DNA of 64,000 nt from Thaumasiovibrio subtropicus (lineage in GTDB: Bacteria > Pseudomonadota > Gammaproteobacteria > Enterobacterales > Vibrionaceae), in the NCBI RefSeq assembly GCF_019703835.1, contig NZ_AP023054.1:2789580-2853579 (forward strand), given 5' to 3'. The position numbers and the translations under genes were made by a program. Positions 1 through 9,606 of this stretch are shown here, in pieces (positions within the stretch are counted from its first letter, which is position 1; every line of letters begins with the position of its first letter). Under the pieces are notes generated by a model. The model was not told where the DNA came from, did not search any database, and saw only the letters and a list, made by a program, of their open reading frames with translations.

Positions 1-230
1 GCGCCGAAGTCCGCCGCTGTCAAAGTACTACTTGTACACGTCGAAGACGTCACTAAACAACCAACAACAGTTGCACTGCCTAACACACCCTTGGTCGCCG
101 TCCCTGAAAGCGTCACTGTGCCCGGATTACTTGTTGCTGGTGGTAGGTCATCATCACTATCAAAGGGGCAGCCTGTCAACACCAAAGAACAAGCTAAGGC
201 TAACGCTGAGACCTTCGCTATTTTATTCAT
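1..230 (-). CDS. Putative outer-membrane or surface lipoprotein, N-terminal part only (cut by left edge)
   Basis: An open frame reads leftward from an ATG at 228-230 and runs off the window, giving 76 residues. An AAGGA ribosome binding site lies about 8 bases before the ATG. The protein begins MNKIAKVSALALACSLVLTG followed by Cys, a clear lipoprotein signal peptide with an L-T-G-C lipobox near residue 21. The mature part starts C-P-F-D-S-D-D-D, an acidic stretch that disfavours inner-membrane retention, and continues with a Thr/Ser/Gly-rich segment (GTVTLSGTATKGVLGSATV) of the kind seen in beta-sandwich or carboxypeptidase-regulatory-like repeats of secreted proteins. The family cannot be named from this fragment. 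The competing forward open frame over the same bases has no recognisable features. Confidence 0.75.
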   Translation of the reverse strand, partial: MNKIAKVSALALACSLVLTGCPFDSDDDLPPATSNPGTVTLSGTATKGVLGSATVVGCLVTSSTCTSSTLTAADFG

Positions 231-566
231 AATTGTTTCCTTAATACTTGAATCACAATTCATCCATTGCATATCAAGTATTAGGGAGGGTCATAATTTT
301 TGCCAATAAAAAACAGAAAAAAATGTCATAAGTGACTCTTTCCATTAAAAGTCACACAAAGCGCTAGAAAATCAATAATACCTAATCATTATCACCAAAT
401 CAGACTACGAATGCCGACAGATTCATTATATACATCTACCACCAACACCGTGAAAAATACGTATTTTGTCATATTTTAGCGGTTACAGCTTGATTTGCGT
501 TCCATATCATAAAAATCAATCGATTAGATAAATATCAATAAAACTGTCAATTTTATGAAACTCAAT
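231..566. other. Intergenic region upstream of the left-edge lipoprotein gene
   Basis: This 336-base AT-rich stretch separates the 3' end of ybaK from the start of the lipoprotein gene, both read leftward. It should hold the lipoprotein gene promoter. I see no convincing small gene and no strong terminator here. Confidence 0.5.
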
Positions 567-1040
567 TTAACGCGCGATATCTGAAAAACGTGCATTCGTT
601 AATTTAGCCAAGTCACTGGGAGAGAGTTCAACTTCAACACCTCTTTTCCCCGCGCTAACAAACATGGTCGAAAAATGCTGCGCTGAAGCCGCGACAAAAG
701 TCGGCAATCGTCTTTTTTGGCCTAGGGGGCTGATCCCACCCACAATATATCCAGTTGCTTTCTCTGCGACGTCTGGGTTTGCCATCTCGGCTTTTTTTGC
801 ACCGGCTGCCTTCGCCGCGGCTTTTAAATCAAGTTTTTTAGCTACCGGTACAACAGCAACATTCAATGCCTTAGGATCGCCGTTGATACAAAAAAGAAGC
901 GTCTTAAACACTTGCTCGCCGTCTTGATTGAGCGCTTCAATAGCTTCAAGACCAAAGTCCGTATTACTCGAATCATGATGATACTGGTGTACCTTATGAG
1001 GCACCTTTTTTTTCTTTAGCAAATTGATTGCTGGTGTCAA
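567..1040 (-). CDS. ybaK: Cys-tRNA(Pro)/Cys-tRNA(Cys) deacylase YbaK
   Basis: This 157-residue protein matches the YbaK/EbsC family of trans-editing factors, which hydrolyse cysteine wrongly attached to tRNA-Pro by prolyl-tRNA synthetase. The usual family length is about 159 residues. Recognisable segments are the N-terminal helix (TPAINLLKKKKVPHKVHQY), the conserved KTLLF strand, and the GYIVGGISPLGQKRRLP loop near residues 96-112. The first in-frame start is TTG at 1038-1040: an in-frame stop lies two codons upstream, a strong GGGAGG site sits about 6 bases before it, and no ATG occurs early in the frame. The gene appears to be transcribed alone. Confidence 0.92.
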   Translation of the reverse strand: MTPAINLLKKKKVPHKVHQYHHDSSNTDFGLEAIEALNQDGEQVFKTLLFCINGDPKALNVAVVPVAKKLDLKAAAKAAGAKKAEMANPDVAEKATGYIVGGISPLGQKRRLPTFVAASAQHFSTMFVSAGKRGVEVELSPSDLAKLTNARFSDIAR

Positions 1041-1094
1041 AGCTCACCCTCCCACTTATCAAATCGCGAACTAAGTACTTTACCTTTATTGAGC

Positions 1095-1128
1095 CAAAAG
1101 AAAAGGCGCCCCTTTTGAGAGCGCCTTT
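1095..1128 (-). terminator. Rho-independent terminator after the nucleotidase gene
   Basis: AAAGGCGC at 1102-1109 pairs with GCGCCTTT at 1121-1128. Read leftward, the stem is followed by a CTTTTCTTTT tract. It lies just past the stop codon of the reverse-strand nucleotidase gene. Confidence 0.75.
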
Positions 1129-1148
1129 GAATTTAACTAACAAGTGGC

Positions 1149-2822
1149 TTATTTGTAAGTGATTTCACCTTGAGGATCATAATCCGCAGGGTTGATAGGA
1201 CTGTTTGCTTCTAAGTATGCTTTTAACACTTCAGCATCAACAAAGCCCGTATTGACATGCCCAGGATGATCTGTAATCACAGGGTAGCCATCACCACCGT
1301 TGGCGTTAAAGTCAGGCACGGTAAAACGGTAAGTTTTGTTCATATCAATCGGTTCACCACCAATGCGAACATCAAGCACTTGATTATCTGCAACCGTCAT
1401 TTCAATGCCATAGAACTGTGCATACGCACCAGAATCAACGGGTTTAGTCGCAACCACGTTTAGGTAATCAATGACTTCCGCACCCGTAAAGTCGTTGTAG
1501 GTCACCATATTACCAAATGGCTGAACAATCAGTACGTCACGGTAGGTAAACTCACCTGACTCAATCGAATCACGCACACCGCCTGAGTTCATCACTGCAA
1601 AATCTGCGTTAGCACGCTCCATATGGGACTTAGCAATCAGACGCCCTAGATTGGTTTGTTGGAAACGGACGACATTACGGTCACCTTCCAACTTGTCAGT
1701 CGAGGTTGCAACCACCTCTCCAAGCAAGTCTTGACCACGCTCTTGGAACGGACGCAAAAACTCAAGCACATCTTCATCTGCTTGGATTTCATCTTGGATA
1801 AATACGCGCTTCGAACTGCCATCCTCAAGGGTCACTTTCTTCTTAAGGTTTACCGGGATCAGATCGTAACTCACCATGTTGAGCTCACCATTGACGAACT
1901 CAAAATCCGCCTTACCGACGTATTTACCCCACTCATGCGCTTGTACTATCCAAGTACCATTTTGGTTATCTGGCTGACACTCTTCACCTGGCTTGAAGTT
2001 AAGGTTGTACATGGAAGGGCCTTCCATACACACAGGCTCTTGAGAGTGACCACCAACGATAATGTCGAGATCCCCTTCATTTAAATGACGAGCCAATGCA
2101 ACATCACCTGGAGCATTCACACCATGATTACCATCAACGTAGTGACCCATATGCGTCGTCGCGATGATAACATCAGGATTTTCTGTCGCTTTTAACTTAT
2201 CAATCAGCTTCTGTGCTTCAACCTTAGGGTCGCGGAATTCAAGCGTTCGCACATTGTCTGGATGCACTACTTTAGCGGTATCTTCTGTGGTTAAACCGAT
2301 GACGGCAATTTTGATCCCTTGCTGCTCAAAGATCTCGTACGGTTGGAAAGCACGATCACCACTGGCACGATCATAAATGTTGGCCGATAGCATTGGGAAG
2401 TTAGCCCACTCTTGTTGCTGGCGCAAAACATCCAACGAATTATCAAACTCATGGTTACCTAACGCCATCGCATCATAACCAAGCATGTTCATACCTTTAA
2501 AGTCAGGCTCTGCGTTCTGTAAATCTGACTCAGGTACACCCGTATTGATATCACCGCCTGATAGTAACAATGCCGTACCACCTTCAGCAGCGACTTCCAT
2601 GCGAAGTTCATCTAGCAGTGTTTTACGCGCCGCCATACCATATTCACCATGACGGTTTTCCCAGAAGCGACCATGATGGTCATTAGTATGAAGAATCGTT
2701 AGCTTATAAACCGTATCCTCTTCCCATCCTGGAGCTTGTGTTGTTGACGTTGTCGTACAACCAAACAAGCCAGCCAAAACGGCGGCACTCACAGCAGTGC
2801 GGAAAACTCGAGAATGTTTCAT
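1149..2822 (-). CDS. nutA: 5'-nucleotidase / UDP-sugar hydrolase lipoprotein (UshA/NutA family)
   Basis: This periplasm-facing, two-metal phosphoesterase hydrolyses extracellular nucleotides and UDP-sugars so that nucleosides can be taken up. The metallophosphatase domain carries HTNDHHGRF, GGDINTG, LGNHEFD, THMGHY and VGGHSQ. The C-terminal substrate domain carries NSGGVRDSIESG, VQPFGN and NANGGDGYP. I chose the ATG at 2820-2822 rather than one five codons upstream because it begins MKHSRVFR, gives a standard lipoprotein signal ending L-F-G-C, and has GGGTGA just before it. Enteric UshA is soluble and periplasmic; a lipid-anchored form is typical of Vibrio NutA. The gene is transcribed alone and preceded by an inverted repeat at 2838-2861. 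Confidence 0.9.
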   Translation of the reverse strand: MKHSRVFRTAVSAAVLAGLFGCTTTSTTQAPGWEEDTVYKLTILHTNDHHGRFWENRHGEYGMAARKTLLDELRMEVAAEGGTALLLSGGDINTGVPESDLQNAEPDFKGMNMLGYDAMALGNHEFDNSLDVLRQQQEWANFPMLSANIYDRASGDRAFQPYEIFEQQGIKIAVIGLTTEDTAKVVHPDNVRTLEFRDPKVEAQKLIDKLKATENPDVIIATTHMGHYVDGNHGVNAPGDVALARHLNEGDLDIIVGGHSQEPVCMEGPSMYNLNFKPGEECQPDNQNGTWIVQAHEWGKYVGKADFEFVNGELNMVSYDLIPVNLKKKVTLEDGSSKRVFIQDEIQADEDVLEFLRPFQERGQDLLGEVVATSTDKLEGDRNVVRFQQTNLGRLIAKSHMERANADFAVMNSGGVRDSIESGEFTYRDVLIVQPFGNMVTYNDFTGAEVIDYLNVVATKPVDSGAYAQFYGIEMTVADNQVLDVRIGGEPIDMNKTYRFTVPDFNANGGDGYPVITDHPGHVNTGFVDAEVLKAYLEANSPINPADYDPQGEITYK

Positions 2823-2837
2823 TATTATCACCCACAT

Positions 2838-2861
2838 AAATGTGCGAACAGGTGCACATTT
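2838..2861. promoter_or_regulatory. Perfect 8-bp inverted repeat just upstream of the nucleotidase start
   Basis: AAATGTGC at 2838-2845 and GCACATTT at 2854-2861 are exact inverted repeats with an 8-base spacer, 16 bases before the nucleotidase ATG. The half-sites resemble CRP half-sites (TGTGA), but the spacing is two bases longer than a CRP box. It could be a repressor operator or a leader stem-loop close to the ribosome binding site. Confidence 0.4.
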
Positions 2862-3023
2862 TTTATTAAAGACAGAGAGTTTAGGCGTGTTGTTTTGTGT
2901 TGGAAAACAGTGAAAGTCTAATTTATTTGACTATCAATGCATTCGGACAACATCATAAATGATATCCATGTCACATATGATATTGAGAGTGTTAGAAATT
3001 ATGAAATTGCCATACCTGAAAGG

Positions 3024-3064
3024 AATGCACTGAAAGCATGTTAAAAAATGCTTCACAGTGCATT
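3024..3064 (-). terminator. Long interrupted hairpin, probable terminator of the nhaC-type gene
   Basis: AATGCACTG at 3024-3032 pairs with CAGTGCATT at 3056-3064, and inside it AAGCAT at 3034-3039 pairs with ATGCTT at 3048-3053. Read leftward, the right-hand part also gives a short AATGC/GCATT stem followed by TTTTTT, a terminator-like arrangement just after the antiporter stop codon. The full structure is larger than a usual terminator and may also act on the downstream nucleotidase gene. Confidence 0.5.
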
Positions 3065-3070
3065 GAACAA

Positions 3071-4390
3071 TTAGTGACGCTTACGAAACACCATAGTTAC
3101 AGCAGCAGCAATGGCGAGAAAGAAACAATAGTACGAGTGACTAACCACGGTAAGCGGCGATAGTCCAAACACGGATCCCAACAGTAATGCCTGCGCGCCG
3201 TAAGGCAATAACCCCTGTACAACACACGAATAGATATCGAGTAAGCTTGCGCTTCGACGTGGTGAAACGTGGTTTTCTTCCGCAATCTCTTTTGCGACTC
3301 CACCCGCAACGATAATCGCGACCGTATTGTTTGCCGTACAGGCATTGGTTAACCCGACAACAGCAGCAATCCCCGCTTCACCATTTCGAGTAGTGTGGGC
3401 TTTACCTTTCAACAGACGACTGATAAGGCGAGTAATAAATACCAGTCCACCTTGGCGACGCATCAGCTCTCCCAAACCACCAATCATCATAGACAACAGG
3501 AAGATCTCTTGCATCTTGCTAAACCCACCATAGATGTCATTGGCGAATGTCGACAGCATATAGGTTGGCGATGAGATAAAGCCAATCAAACCTGCCAACA
3601 GAATACCGATACTCAACACAACAAACACATTCAATCCAGCAACGGCTAACACTAAAATGGTGAGATAAGGCAGAACCTTGAGCCATTCGACTTGCTCTGC
3701 CACAGGAGCTGAACTGACTTTACTGCTAAAGGCAAACAACACCATGGCAGCGATAGCGGCAGGAAGTGCGATACGGATATTCTCACGAAACTTATCTTTC
3801 ATCTCACAACCCTGCGAACGGGTAGCAGCAATTGTCGTGTCCGAAATGATGGACAGGTTATCACCAAACATCGCCCCACTCAGCACAACACCGGCGGTCA
3901 AGGCGATATCCATATCAGCAGCGTTTGCTATCCCCAACGCAACAGGCGCAACCGCAGCAATCGTCCCCATTGATGTGCCCATTGATGTCGCTATAAAAGC
4001 CGAAATCACAAAGATTCCCGGTAGAATCAATGTATCCGGAATCATCATCATCCCTAGGTTAACCGTCGCTTCTACTCCCCCCGTTGCACTGGCAACGGCA
4101 GCAAAAGCGCCCGCTAGCAAGTAGATCATACACATCGCAATGATGTCACTATGTCCGGCACCATTAAGAAACTGCTCAATCGCACGATTAAGCTTCTCTT
4201 TGCTGAGCAATATACCCAACACAATCGCAGGTAAGGCTGCAACAGGCGCTGATAACTGATAAAACGCCATATCAACCCCTTGAAGGGTCATATAAGTACC
4301 AGTACCGATAAAAATAAGCAGGAAAAGTCCCAACGGAAGCAGCGCTATTGCTGACGCTTGGGTATCTACATTAATGTTGTTGCTTGGCAT
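3071..4390 (-). CDS. NhaC-family Na+/H+ (or malate-lactate type) antiporter
   Basis: This 439-residue integral inner-membrane protein has about eleven hydrophobic segments. It carries signatures of the NhaC family, notably SGAMFGDNLSIISDTTIAAT near residues 171-190 followed by the RSQGCEMKDKF loop, and a second half-repeat with TNACTANNTVAIIVAGG. The family exchanges protons for sodium, and some members swap malate plus proton for lactate plus sodium (MleN). The true substrate cannot be read from sequence. The ATG at 4388-4390 starts a short hydrophilic tail before the first membrane helix. It is divergent from the chemoreceptor gene. Confidence 0.85.
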   Translation of the reverse strand: MPSNNINVDTQASAIALLPLGLFLLIFIGTGTYMTLQGVDMAFYQLSAPVAALPAIVLGILLSKEKLNRAIEQFLNGAGHSDIIAMCMIYLLAGAFAAVASATGGVEATVNLGMMMIPDTLILPGIFVISAFIATSMGTSMGTIAAVAPVALGIANAADMDIALTAGVVLSGAMFGDNLSIISDTTIAATRSQGCEMKDKFRENIRIALPAAIAAMVLFAFSSKVSSAPVAEQVEWLKVLPYLTILVLAVAGLNVFVVLSIGILLAGLIGFISSPTYMLSTFANDIYGGFSKMQEIFLLSMMIGGLGELMRRQGGLVFITRLISRLLKGKAHTTRNGEAGIAAVVGLTNACTANNTVAIIVAGGVAKEIAEENHVSPRRSASLLDIYSCVVQGLLPYGAQALLLGSVFGLSPLTVVSHSYYCFFLAIAAAVTMVFRKRH

Positions 4391-4698
4391 TTTTTCAGCT
4401 CATCATTCTAAAAATTCGGCGTAGACTATACATTACATCTATCCATGTCAACGTCTGGATGGCTAAACCGCTTCATGTCTATTTCCAGTTTAAATAACAT
4501 CAACGGTTCTTAGCGAGATGTAAAAACACCGCTCTAGATGTTGATAACCCGTATCAATACGGGTCTTATTTGAGGCTCATCTCTATAAAACTTGTCTGTC
4601 AATATGCAATTGCGACCACTTTAATGACAAAATAAGCAGACACTTCGTCGCATGGTTGTACTAACTATGTATGCAACACTTTTTAAGAGTCTGAGATT
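4391..4698. other. Divergent control region between the antiporter and chemoreceptor genes
   Basis: This 308-base AT-rich region must hold promoters for both flanking genes. Its clearest element is a palindrome at 4547-4564, listed separately. I see no credible small gene. Confidence 0.5.
4547..4564. promoter_or_regulatory. 18-bp palindrome, possible operator or short stem-loop
   Basis: ACCCGTATCAATACGGGT is an inverted repeat with eight bases in each arm, ACCCGTAT and ATACGGGT, around a CA centre. It lies about 135 bases before the chemoreceptor start, in the divergent region. If transcribed rightward it would be a small hairpin followed by CTTATTT. No regulator is assigned. Confidence 0.35.
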
Positions 4699-6579
4699 AT
4701 GAAGCAGTTAACTCTCAAGCAAAAAATACTTGGCGTGACGCTCTTGTCACTGCTGACGGTGGGCTTTCTTAACGCATTGATCGTCGGGAACCAGTTCTAC
4801 CGCAACACGGCTCATCACATTAATGAGAAAACAGAGCTCGCAACCATTGCACTCACTGCCATAGTGCAAGATTGGATTGCCGATCGTAGCCAGATCATTG
4901 AAGCACTGGTGATCGCAGATACCTTTCCTCCTGCAAAGCCTGCCCTCATTCAAGCACGTCAGTCAGCAGACTTCTTTGATGTCTATTTCGCAGACCCTCA
5001 TGGCGGCATGTTTATCAGTCTTGATGATGAGTTACCGAGCGATTACGACCCTAGAACTCGCGATTGGTACAAAGATGCGGTCTCTCAGGGGACAATGGTC
5101 ATGTCTGATGTCTACCCAGATGCTGGAACAGGCGGAAACTTAATGACCTTCTCTGTACCCGTCTATCAACATGGCCAACTTGTTGGTGTTATCGCCGCAG
5201 ACGTCGAGATCGATGATCTCATTGAAGAGCTCACTCATATTGTGGTCGGAGAAAATGCCCATACCTATCTCTTTAGCGGAGAGACCATTTTGGCGCATCA
5301 CCTTCCTCATATGTTAAATCAGTCGGTGAAAAGAATAGATCGTCACTTTTCGACAGACTTTTTTACGTCTGCATATCAATCTCAAGCTGACATCACCATA
5401 AATGTAGAAGGCGAGGAGAAACTGTTTCGCTTCTCCCCTATACCGAACACCGATTGGTGGCTAGCACTTGAGCTCGATAAACGCATAGAAATGGCGGATG
5501 CCGCACAAGCGATTCGAACCATGTTACTGATTGGCATACTCAGCGCCACAGTGATCATTGCGCTCACGATGGTTATCCTCAATCTACTCTTTCGTGATCT
5601 CTCTAATGTCTCGAAAGCACTCCAGCGAATAGCCAGTGGCAACGGTGACCTCACACAGCGCCTCAACCCAAAAAATAAGGATGAAGTCGGCAAACTGGCT
5701 CACAACTTCAACCTCTTCACTGACCAGATGCAGGGCATCATCCAGCAAATTGCCAAGGTTGCAGGAGAATTGAAATCGCAAAGTCATCACATAGCAGAAC
5801 AAGCGGAGCAACGTAAATCGCAAGTTCTCCACCAACAGCAAGAGGTGATTAGTGTTGCAAGTGCGCTGGAGCAGATGACAGGTTCAACCACCGAAGTCGC
5901 CAAGAATGCTGAACTCACGGCCCAATCAGCCAACCAAGCCCATAGTGAGGCCAATTCAGGCAATCAACAAGTGACACAAACGCAATCTTCTATTGCTGAA
6001 CTTGCCAACGGTATTCAAACCTCTGCCACAGTCATTGCCGCGTTAGAACGTCAATCAGAGGCGATTTCTGACATCCTCCATTCGATACAAGGTATCTCAG
6101 AGCAAACCAACCTACTCGCGCTAAATGCTGCCATAGAAGCGGCTAGAGCAGGCGAGCAAGGACGCGGCTTTAGCGTCGTTGCTGATGAAGTGAGAATTTT
6201 GAGTCAGCGCACCCATGATGCAACACAAGAGATCCAAACCAATATCGATACGCTGCAAACCACCACTCATCAAGCTGTAGAGAACATGAACCGCAGTCAT
6301 ACGTTGGCAGAAACCAGCGTTCAAGATGCGCAAACTGCGGCTGAAAACCTATGCAGTATTACCGACGCTGTCGCTGGTATCAATGATATGGCATCAACTA
6401 TTGCGGCTGCTGCTGAAGAACAAGCGCAGGTGACCCAAAGCATTCATACCAATACTCGAGACATCCGTGCCCTGACCGATCAGCTTGCTGAAGGCGCTCA
6501 ACTTGCGGCAAACCAAGCAAACTCACTTACCGAGCTTGCTGACTCGCTTGAAACGCAAATCAATAAGTTCACCTACTAA
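4699..6579 (+). CDS. Methyl-accepting chemotaxis protein with double-CACHE sensor
   Basis: This 626-residue transmembrane chemoreceptor has a first membrane helix at about residues 10-30, a periplasmic sensor to about 270, a second helix at about 273-297, a HAMP domain at about 298-350 ([19 protein letters not shown]), and a cytoplasmic methyl-accepting coiled coil. The sensor is of the dCACHE type, shown by [11 protein letters not shown] and VFVPVYQ-like strand text ([19 protein letters not shown]). The signalling tip near residue 467 reads [20 protein letters not shown] and contacts CheA and CheW. The C-terminus ends KFTY, so there is no CheR/CheB-tethering pentapeptide. The ligand is unknown; dCACHE receptors often bind amino acids or organic acids. 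It stands alone with its own terminator. Confidence 0.93.
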   Translation: MKQLTLKQKILGVTLLSLLTVGFLNALIVGNQFYRNTAHHINEKTELATIALTAIVQDWIADRSQIIEALVIADTFPPAKPALIQARQSADFFDVYFADPHGGMFISLDDELPSDYDPRTRDWYKDAVSQGTMVMSDVYPDAGTGGNLMTFSVPVYQHGQLVGVIAADVEIDDLIEELTHIVVGENAHTYLFSGETILAHHLPHMLNQSVKRIDRHFSTDFFTSAYQSQADITINVEGEEKLFRFSPIPNTDWWLALELDKRIEMADAAQAIRTMLLIGILSATVIIALTMVILNLLFRDLSNVSKALQRIASGNGDLTQRLNPKNKDEVGKLAHNFNLFTDQMQGIIQQIAKVAGELKSQSHHIAEQAEQRKSQVLHQQQEVISVASALEQMTGSTTEVAKNAELTAQSANQAHSEANSGNQQVTQTQSSIAELANGIQTSATVIAALERQSEAISDILHSIQGISEQTNLLALNAAIEAARAGEQGRGFSVVADEVRILSQRTHDATQEIQTNIDTLQTTTHQAVENMNRSHTLAETSVQDAQTAAENLCSITDAVAGINDMASTIAAAAEEQAQVTQSIHTNTRDIRALTDQLAEGAQLAANQANSLTELADSLETQINKFTY

Positions 6580-6616
6580 AACAGGCACCGTTTGGCACAC
6601 GACGGCGACAAACAAA

Positions 6617-6645
6617 AACGCCCTCAAACAATGAGGGCGTTTTTT
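6617..6645. terminator. Bidirectional terminator between chemoreceptor and kdsA
   Basis: AACGCCCTCA at 6617-6626 pairs with TGAGGGCGTT at 6632-6641, followed by TTTT rightward and by AAAAA-complement T residues leftward. It serves the converging chemoreceptor gene and kdsA operon. Confidence 0.92.
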
Positions 6646-6664
6646 GCATTCGATAGGGAAGAGG

Positions 6665-7528
<864 letters not shown>

Positions 7529-7537
7529 TTAGATTAG

Positions 7538-8350
7538 TTAATGCAATACCGCTGGGGTTTCGTTCAATACCATGACCTGCAGCTTCAATACATTTGCTGC
7601 AGGATCTTCAGGGCATTGATCGATGAAATATTGATAGTCCTGCGCCGCCAAATGGCTCACTTCTAGTTGTTGATAGATGTACCCCCGATCTCTGTGTTCG
7701 TGGGGATCTTCGGGACTAAAATGCAGCGCAAGGTCACTACAACGCAAAGCCAAAGGATAGTTTTCTTCTCGAATTAGTGCCCCTTTTGCGACACCAAGCC
7801 AGCGGCCAATAATGGTCGAATGTTCCGTCGCTTTCAGGTCTTTTTCTTTGATCTCGGCAACAGGGCCTTCTTGACCAATCAGCCATGCCTGCATCAAATG
7901 TTGGGTAACAAATACACCTTCGAAAGGATCAAAATAACTTGGTTCACGACTATCACGCCAATCCACGCGCAAAAGAAACTGCGTTGGAAAATTGACGGCT
8001 TTAACAGGCAATTCCATATCTTCCGCGATGTAGAGGAAAATCGCCCCCAGCGTGACGGGAGAGCCAGAACGCGCTTCAAGCACCTTGGAAAGAAATAAAT
8101 TATCTGAATGGTAAAAAGATTCGTGGTCACCACAAAACCCCCATTCACCATAGAATAGGCGCACCAGACAGTCGAACCGATCTCGCTCGTCTGGTAACAC
8201 CATACAGTGTTGTTCAGCGTCTTCAGCAAGGTCATCCAGTGCATTCATCACCGCCTCAAAGGGCTGAGAAGGGTCAATCAACGCGTTCAAACGCGCGCCT
8301 CCCTCAGCGAGCGGCATTGTATCTAATTGATCGTCAGTAAATTGGTACAT
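7538..8350 (-). CDS. sirB1: SirB1 family protein (transglutaminase-like plus TPR)
   Basis: This 270-residue protein belongs to the SirB1 family, conserved next to prmC and kdsA in gammaproteobacteria. The middle part contains the inactive-looking transglutaminase-like fold typical of the family (YHSDNLFLSKVLEARSGSPVTLG and FLLRVDWRD). The C-terminal 70 residues form tetratricopeptide-like helices (ALRCSDLALHFSPEDPHEHRDRG region). No enzymatic activity is established for the family, and its old name comes from a Salmonella invasion-gene regulator screen. The start is 12 bases downstream of the sirB2 stop, so it is very likely co-transcribed. It has no signal peptide and is presumably cytoplasmic. 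Confidence 0.88.
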   Translation of the reverse strand: MYQFTDDQLDTMPLAEGGARLNALIDPSQPFEAVMNALDDLAEDAEQHCMVLPDERDRFDCLVRLFYGEWGFCGDHESFYHSDNLFLSKVLEARSGSPVTLGAIFLYIAEDMELPVKAVNFPTQFLLRVDWRDSREPSYFDPFEGVFVTQHLMQAWLIGQEGPVAEIKEKDLKATEHSTIIGRWLGVAKGALIREENYPLALRCSDLALHFSPEDPHEHRDRGYIYQQLEVSHLAAQDYQYFIDQCPEDPAANVLKLQVMVLNETPAVLH

Positions 8351-8362
8351 CTTATTCTCAAA

Positions 8363-8749
8363 TCACCCAAACAGGGTCGTCGATTTGGTCACGGCAATAT
8401 TGTAAGCCATGACTAACCAGCCCATTGCCCCCAAAAAGCAAAAGGTTTGGAATAGGCGGCTATGGCTACGAAACGCAAACACACCCAACGCGATATAGGC
8501 CAACACACACGACAGCTTCGTCGTTAACCATTCACCCGCAGGCGTGAAAGGCATAAAACCCGTCAGCATGACTAATGCCACACCGCTCAACAACAAAAAG
8601 GTATCAATGGCATGCGGTGCAATCTTTAATGCCCGCTTCTGTAGCAATGGCGAATCTGTTACTTTCAAACCAAAACGAAAAATAAACAACACTGCGCTTA
8701 ATACAATTAACAGTAAATGCGTGTGCTTCAATGCCATATACATGTTCAT
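8363..8749 (-). CDS. sirB2: SirB2 family inner-membrane protein
   Basis: This small protein of 128 residues has four predicted membrane helices (around LLLIVLSAVLFIFRFGL, AIDTFLLLSGVALVMLTGF, LSCVLAYIALGVFAF and FLGAMGWLVMAYNIAV). It matches the SirB2 family, which always sits in the prmC-kdsA cluster but has no proven function. The ATG at 8747-8749 forms an ATGA overlap with the prmC stop codon, implying translational coupling; a second ATG two codons later is also possible because the AAGGA site fits it better. Confidence 0.85.
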   Translation of the reverse strand: MNMYMALKHTHLLLIVLSAVLFIFRFGLKVTDSPLLQKRALKIAPHAIDTFLLLSGVALVMLTGFMPFTPAGEWLTTKLSCVLAYIALGVFAFRSHSRLFQTFCFLGAMGWLVMAYNIAVTKSTTLFG

Positions 8750-9591
8750 AATCCTTTCCAACACCCCATCGTCACGCGGTCATGCCCCGCATAATCTTGT
8801 TCAGTGACAACATCGCAATATCCCAGCGCCGTTAAGCAGTCTCTCGCTAACGGGCCCTGATCATAACCATGTTCAAACATCAGCCAGCCACCGTCAGATA
8901 AGTGGCAACGACCCTGTTCTGCAATCCATTCGATATCCGCCATACCTTGCTTGTCAGCGATTAGCGCACTCAGCGGTTCAAAGCGCACATCACCTTGCGT
9001 CAAATGCTCGTCATCTGGGTCGATATACGGCGGGTTACTCACAATGACAGCAAACTTTGTGCCGTCTTGTAGTGGCGAATACCAACTCCCCTGCAAAAAC
9101 GTGGCATTTTCGATAGATAAGGCCGTCGCATTCGACTTAGCCAACGATACGGCTTCTGGCTGCAGATCAATCCCAGTCAATTGACAGTCTGGCCTTTCAC
9201 TCGCCAACGCCAGCGCAACGGCTCCTGTTCCCGTCCCCAGATCAAGGACATCTCCTCCCGAAGACGGTAGTTTCTGTAACGCTAACTCAACCAGTCTTTC
9301 TGTATCTGGGCGAGGAATCAAGGTAGAGGGTGCGACTTGCAACGGCAGTGACCAGAACTCCCTCACCCCCGTAATGTAAGCCACTGGCTCACCAGACAAA
9401 CGCCGAGAGAGGAAAACCTGAAGCTGATCGCTTTGCGTTGCGGTCAACGCTTTATCAGGCCAAGTGAACAGATAGCTTCGCGGTTTATCAAGCACCGATA
9501 GCAACAAGACTTCTGCATCAATGGCGGGGCTCGATGAGCCCGCCGTTGTCAGTTGCTGCTTGGCATACTTTAACCACTGCTCAACAGTCAT
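8746..9591 (-). CDS. prmC: Peptide chain release factor N5-glutamine methyltransferase
   Basis: PrmC uses S-adenosylmethionine to methylate the glutamine of the GGQ motif in release factors RF1 and RF2, which raises their termination activity. The substrate gene prfA lies directly upstream in the operon. The catalytic NPPY motif is present (VSNPPYIDPDD), as is the cofactor-binding glycine loop (VLDLGTGTGAVALALASERP). The ATG at 9589-9591 is preferred because MTVEQWLKYAK aligns with the N-terminus of enteric PrmC. A GTG four codons earlier (9601-9603), closer to the prfA stop, is an alternative, and neither has a strong ribosome binding site. Confidence 0.93.
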   Translation of the reverse strand: MTVEQWLKYAKQQLTTAGSSSPAIDAEVLLLSVLDKPRSYLFTWPDKALTATQSDQLQVFLSRRLSGEPVAYITGVREFWSLPLQVAPSTLIPRPDTERLVELALQKLPSSGGDVLDLGTGTGAVALALASERPDCQLTGIDLQPEAVSLAKSNATALSIENATFLQGSWYSPLQDGTKFAVIVSNPPYIDPDDEHLTQGDVRFEPLSALIADKQGMADIEWIAEQGRCHLSDGGWLMFEHGYDQGPLARDCLTALGYCDVVTEQDYAGHDRVTMGCWKGL

Positions 9592-9606
9592 AGCGACAGA
9601 CACAAC

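Noticed and set aside
1-309. Forward open frame from the left edge to a stop at 309
   Set aside because: It has no recognisable domain, and the opposite strand over the same bases has a ribosome site, a signal peptide and a lipobox.
9592-9603. GTG start four codons upstream for prmC
   Set aside because: The ATG at 9591 aligns better with known PrmC N-termini, though the GTG cannot be fully excluded.
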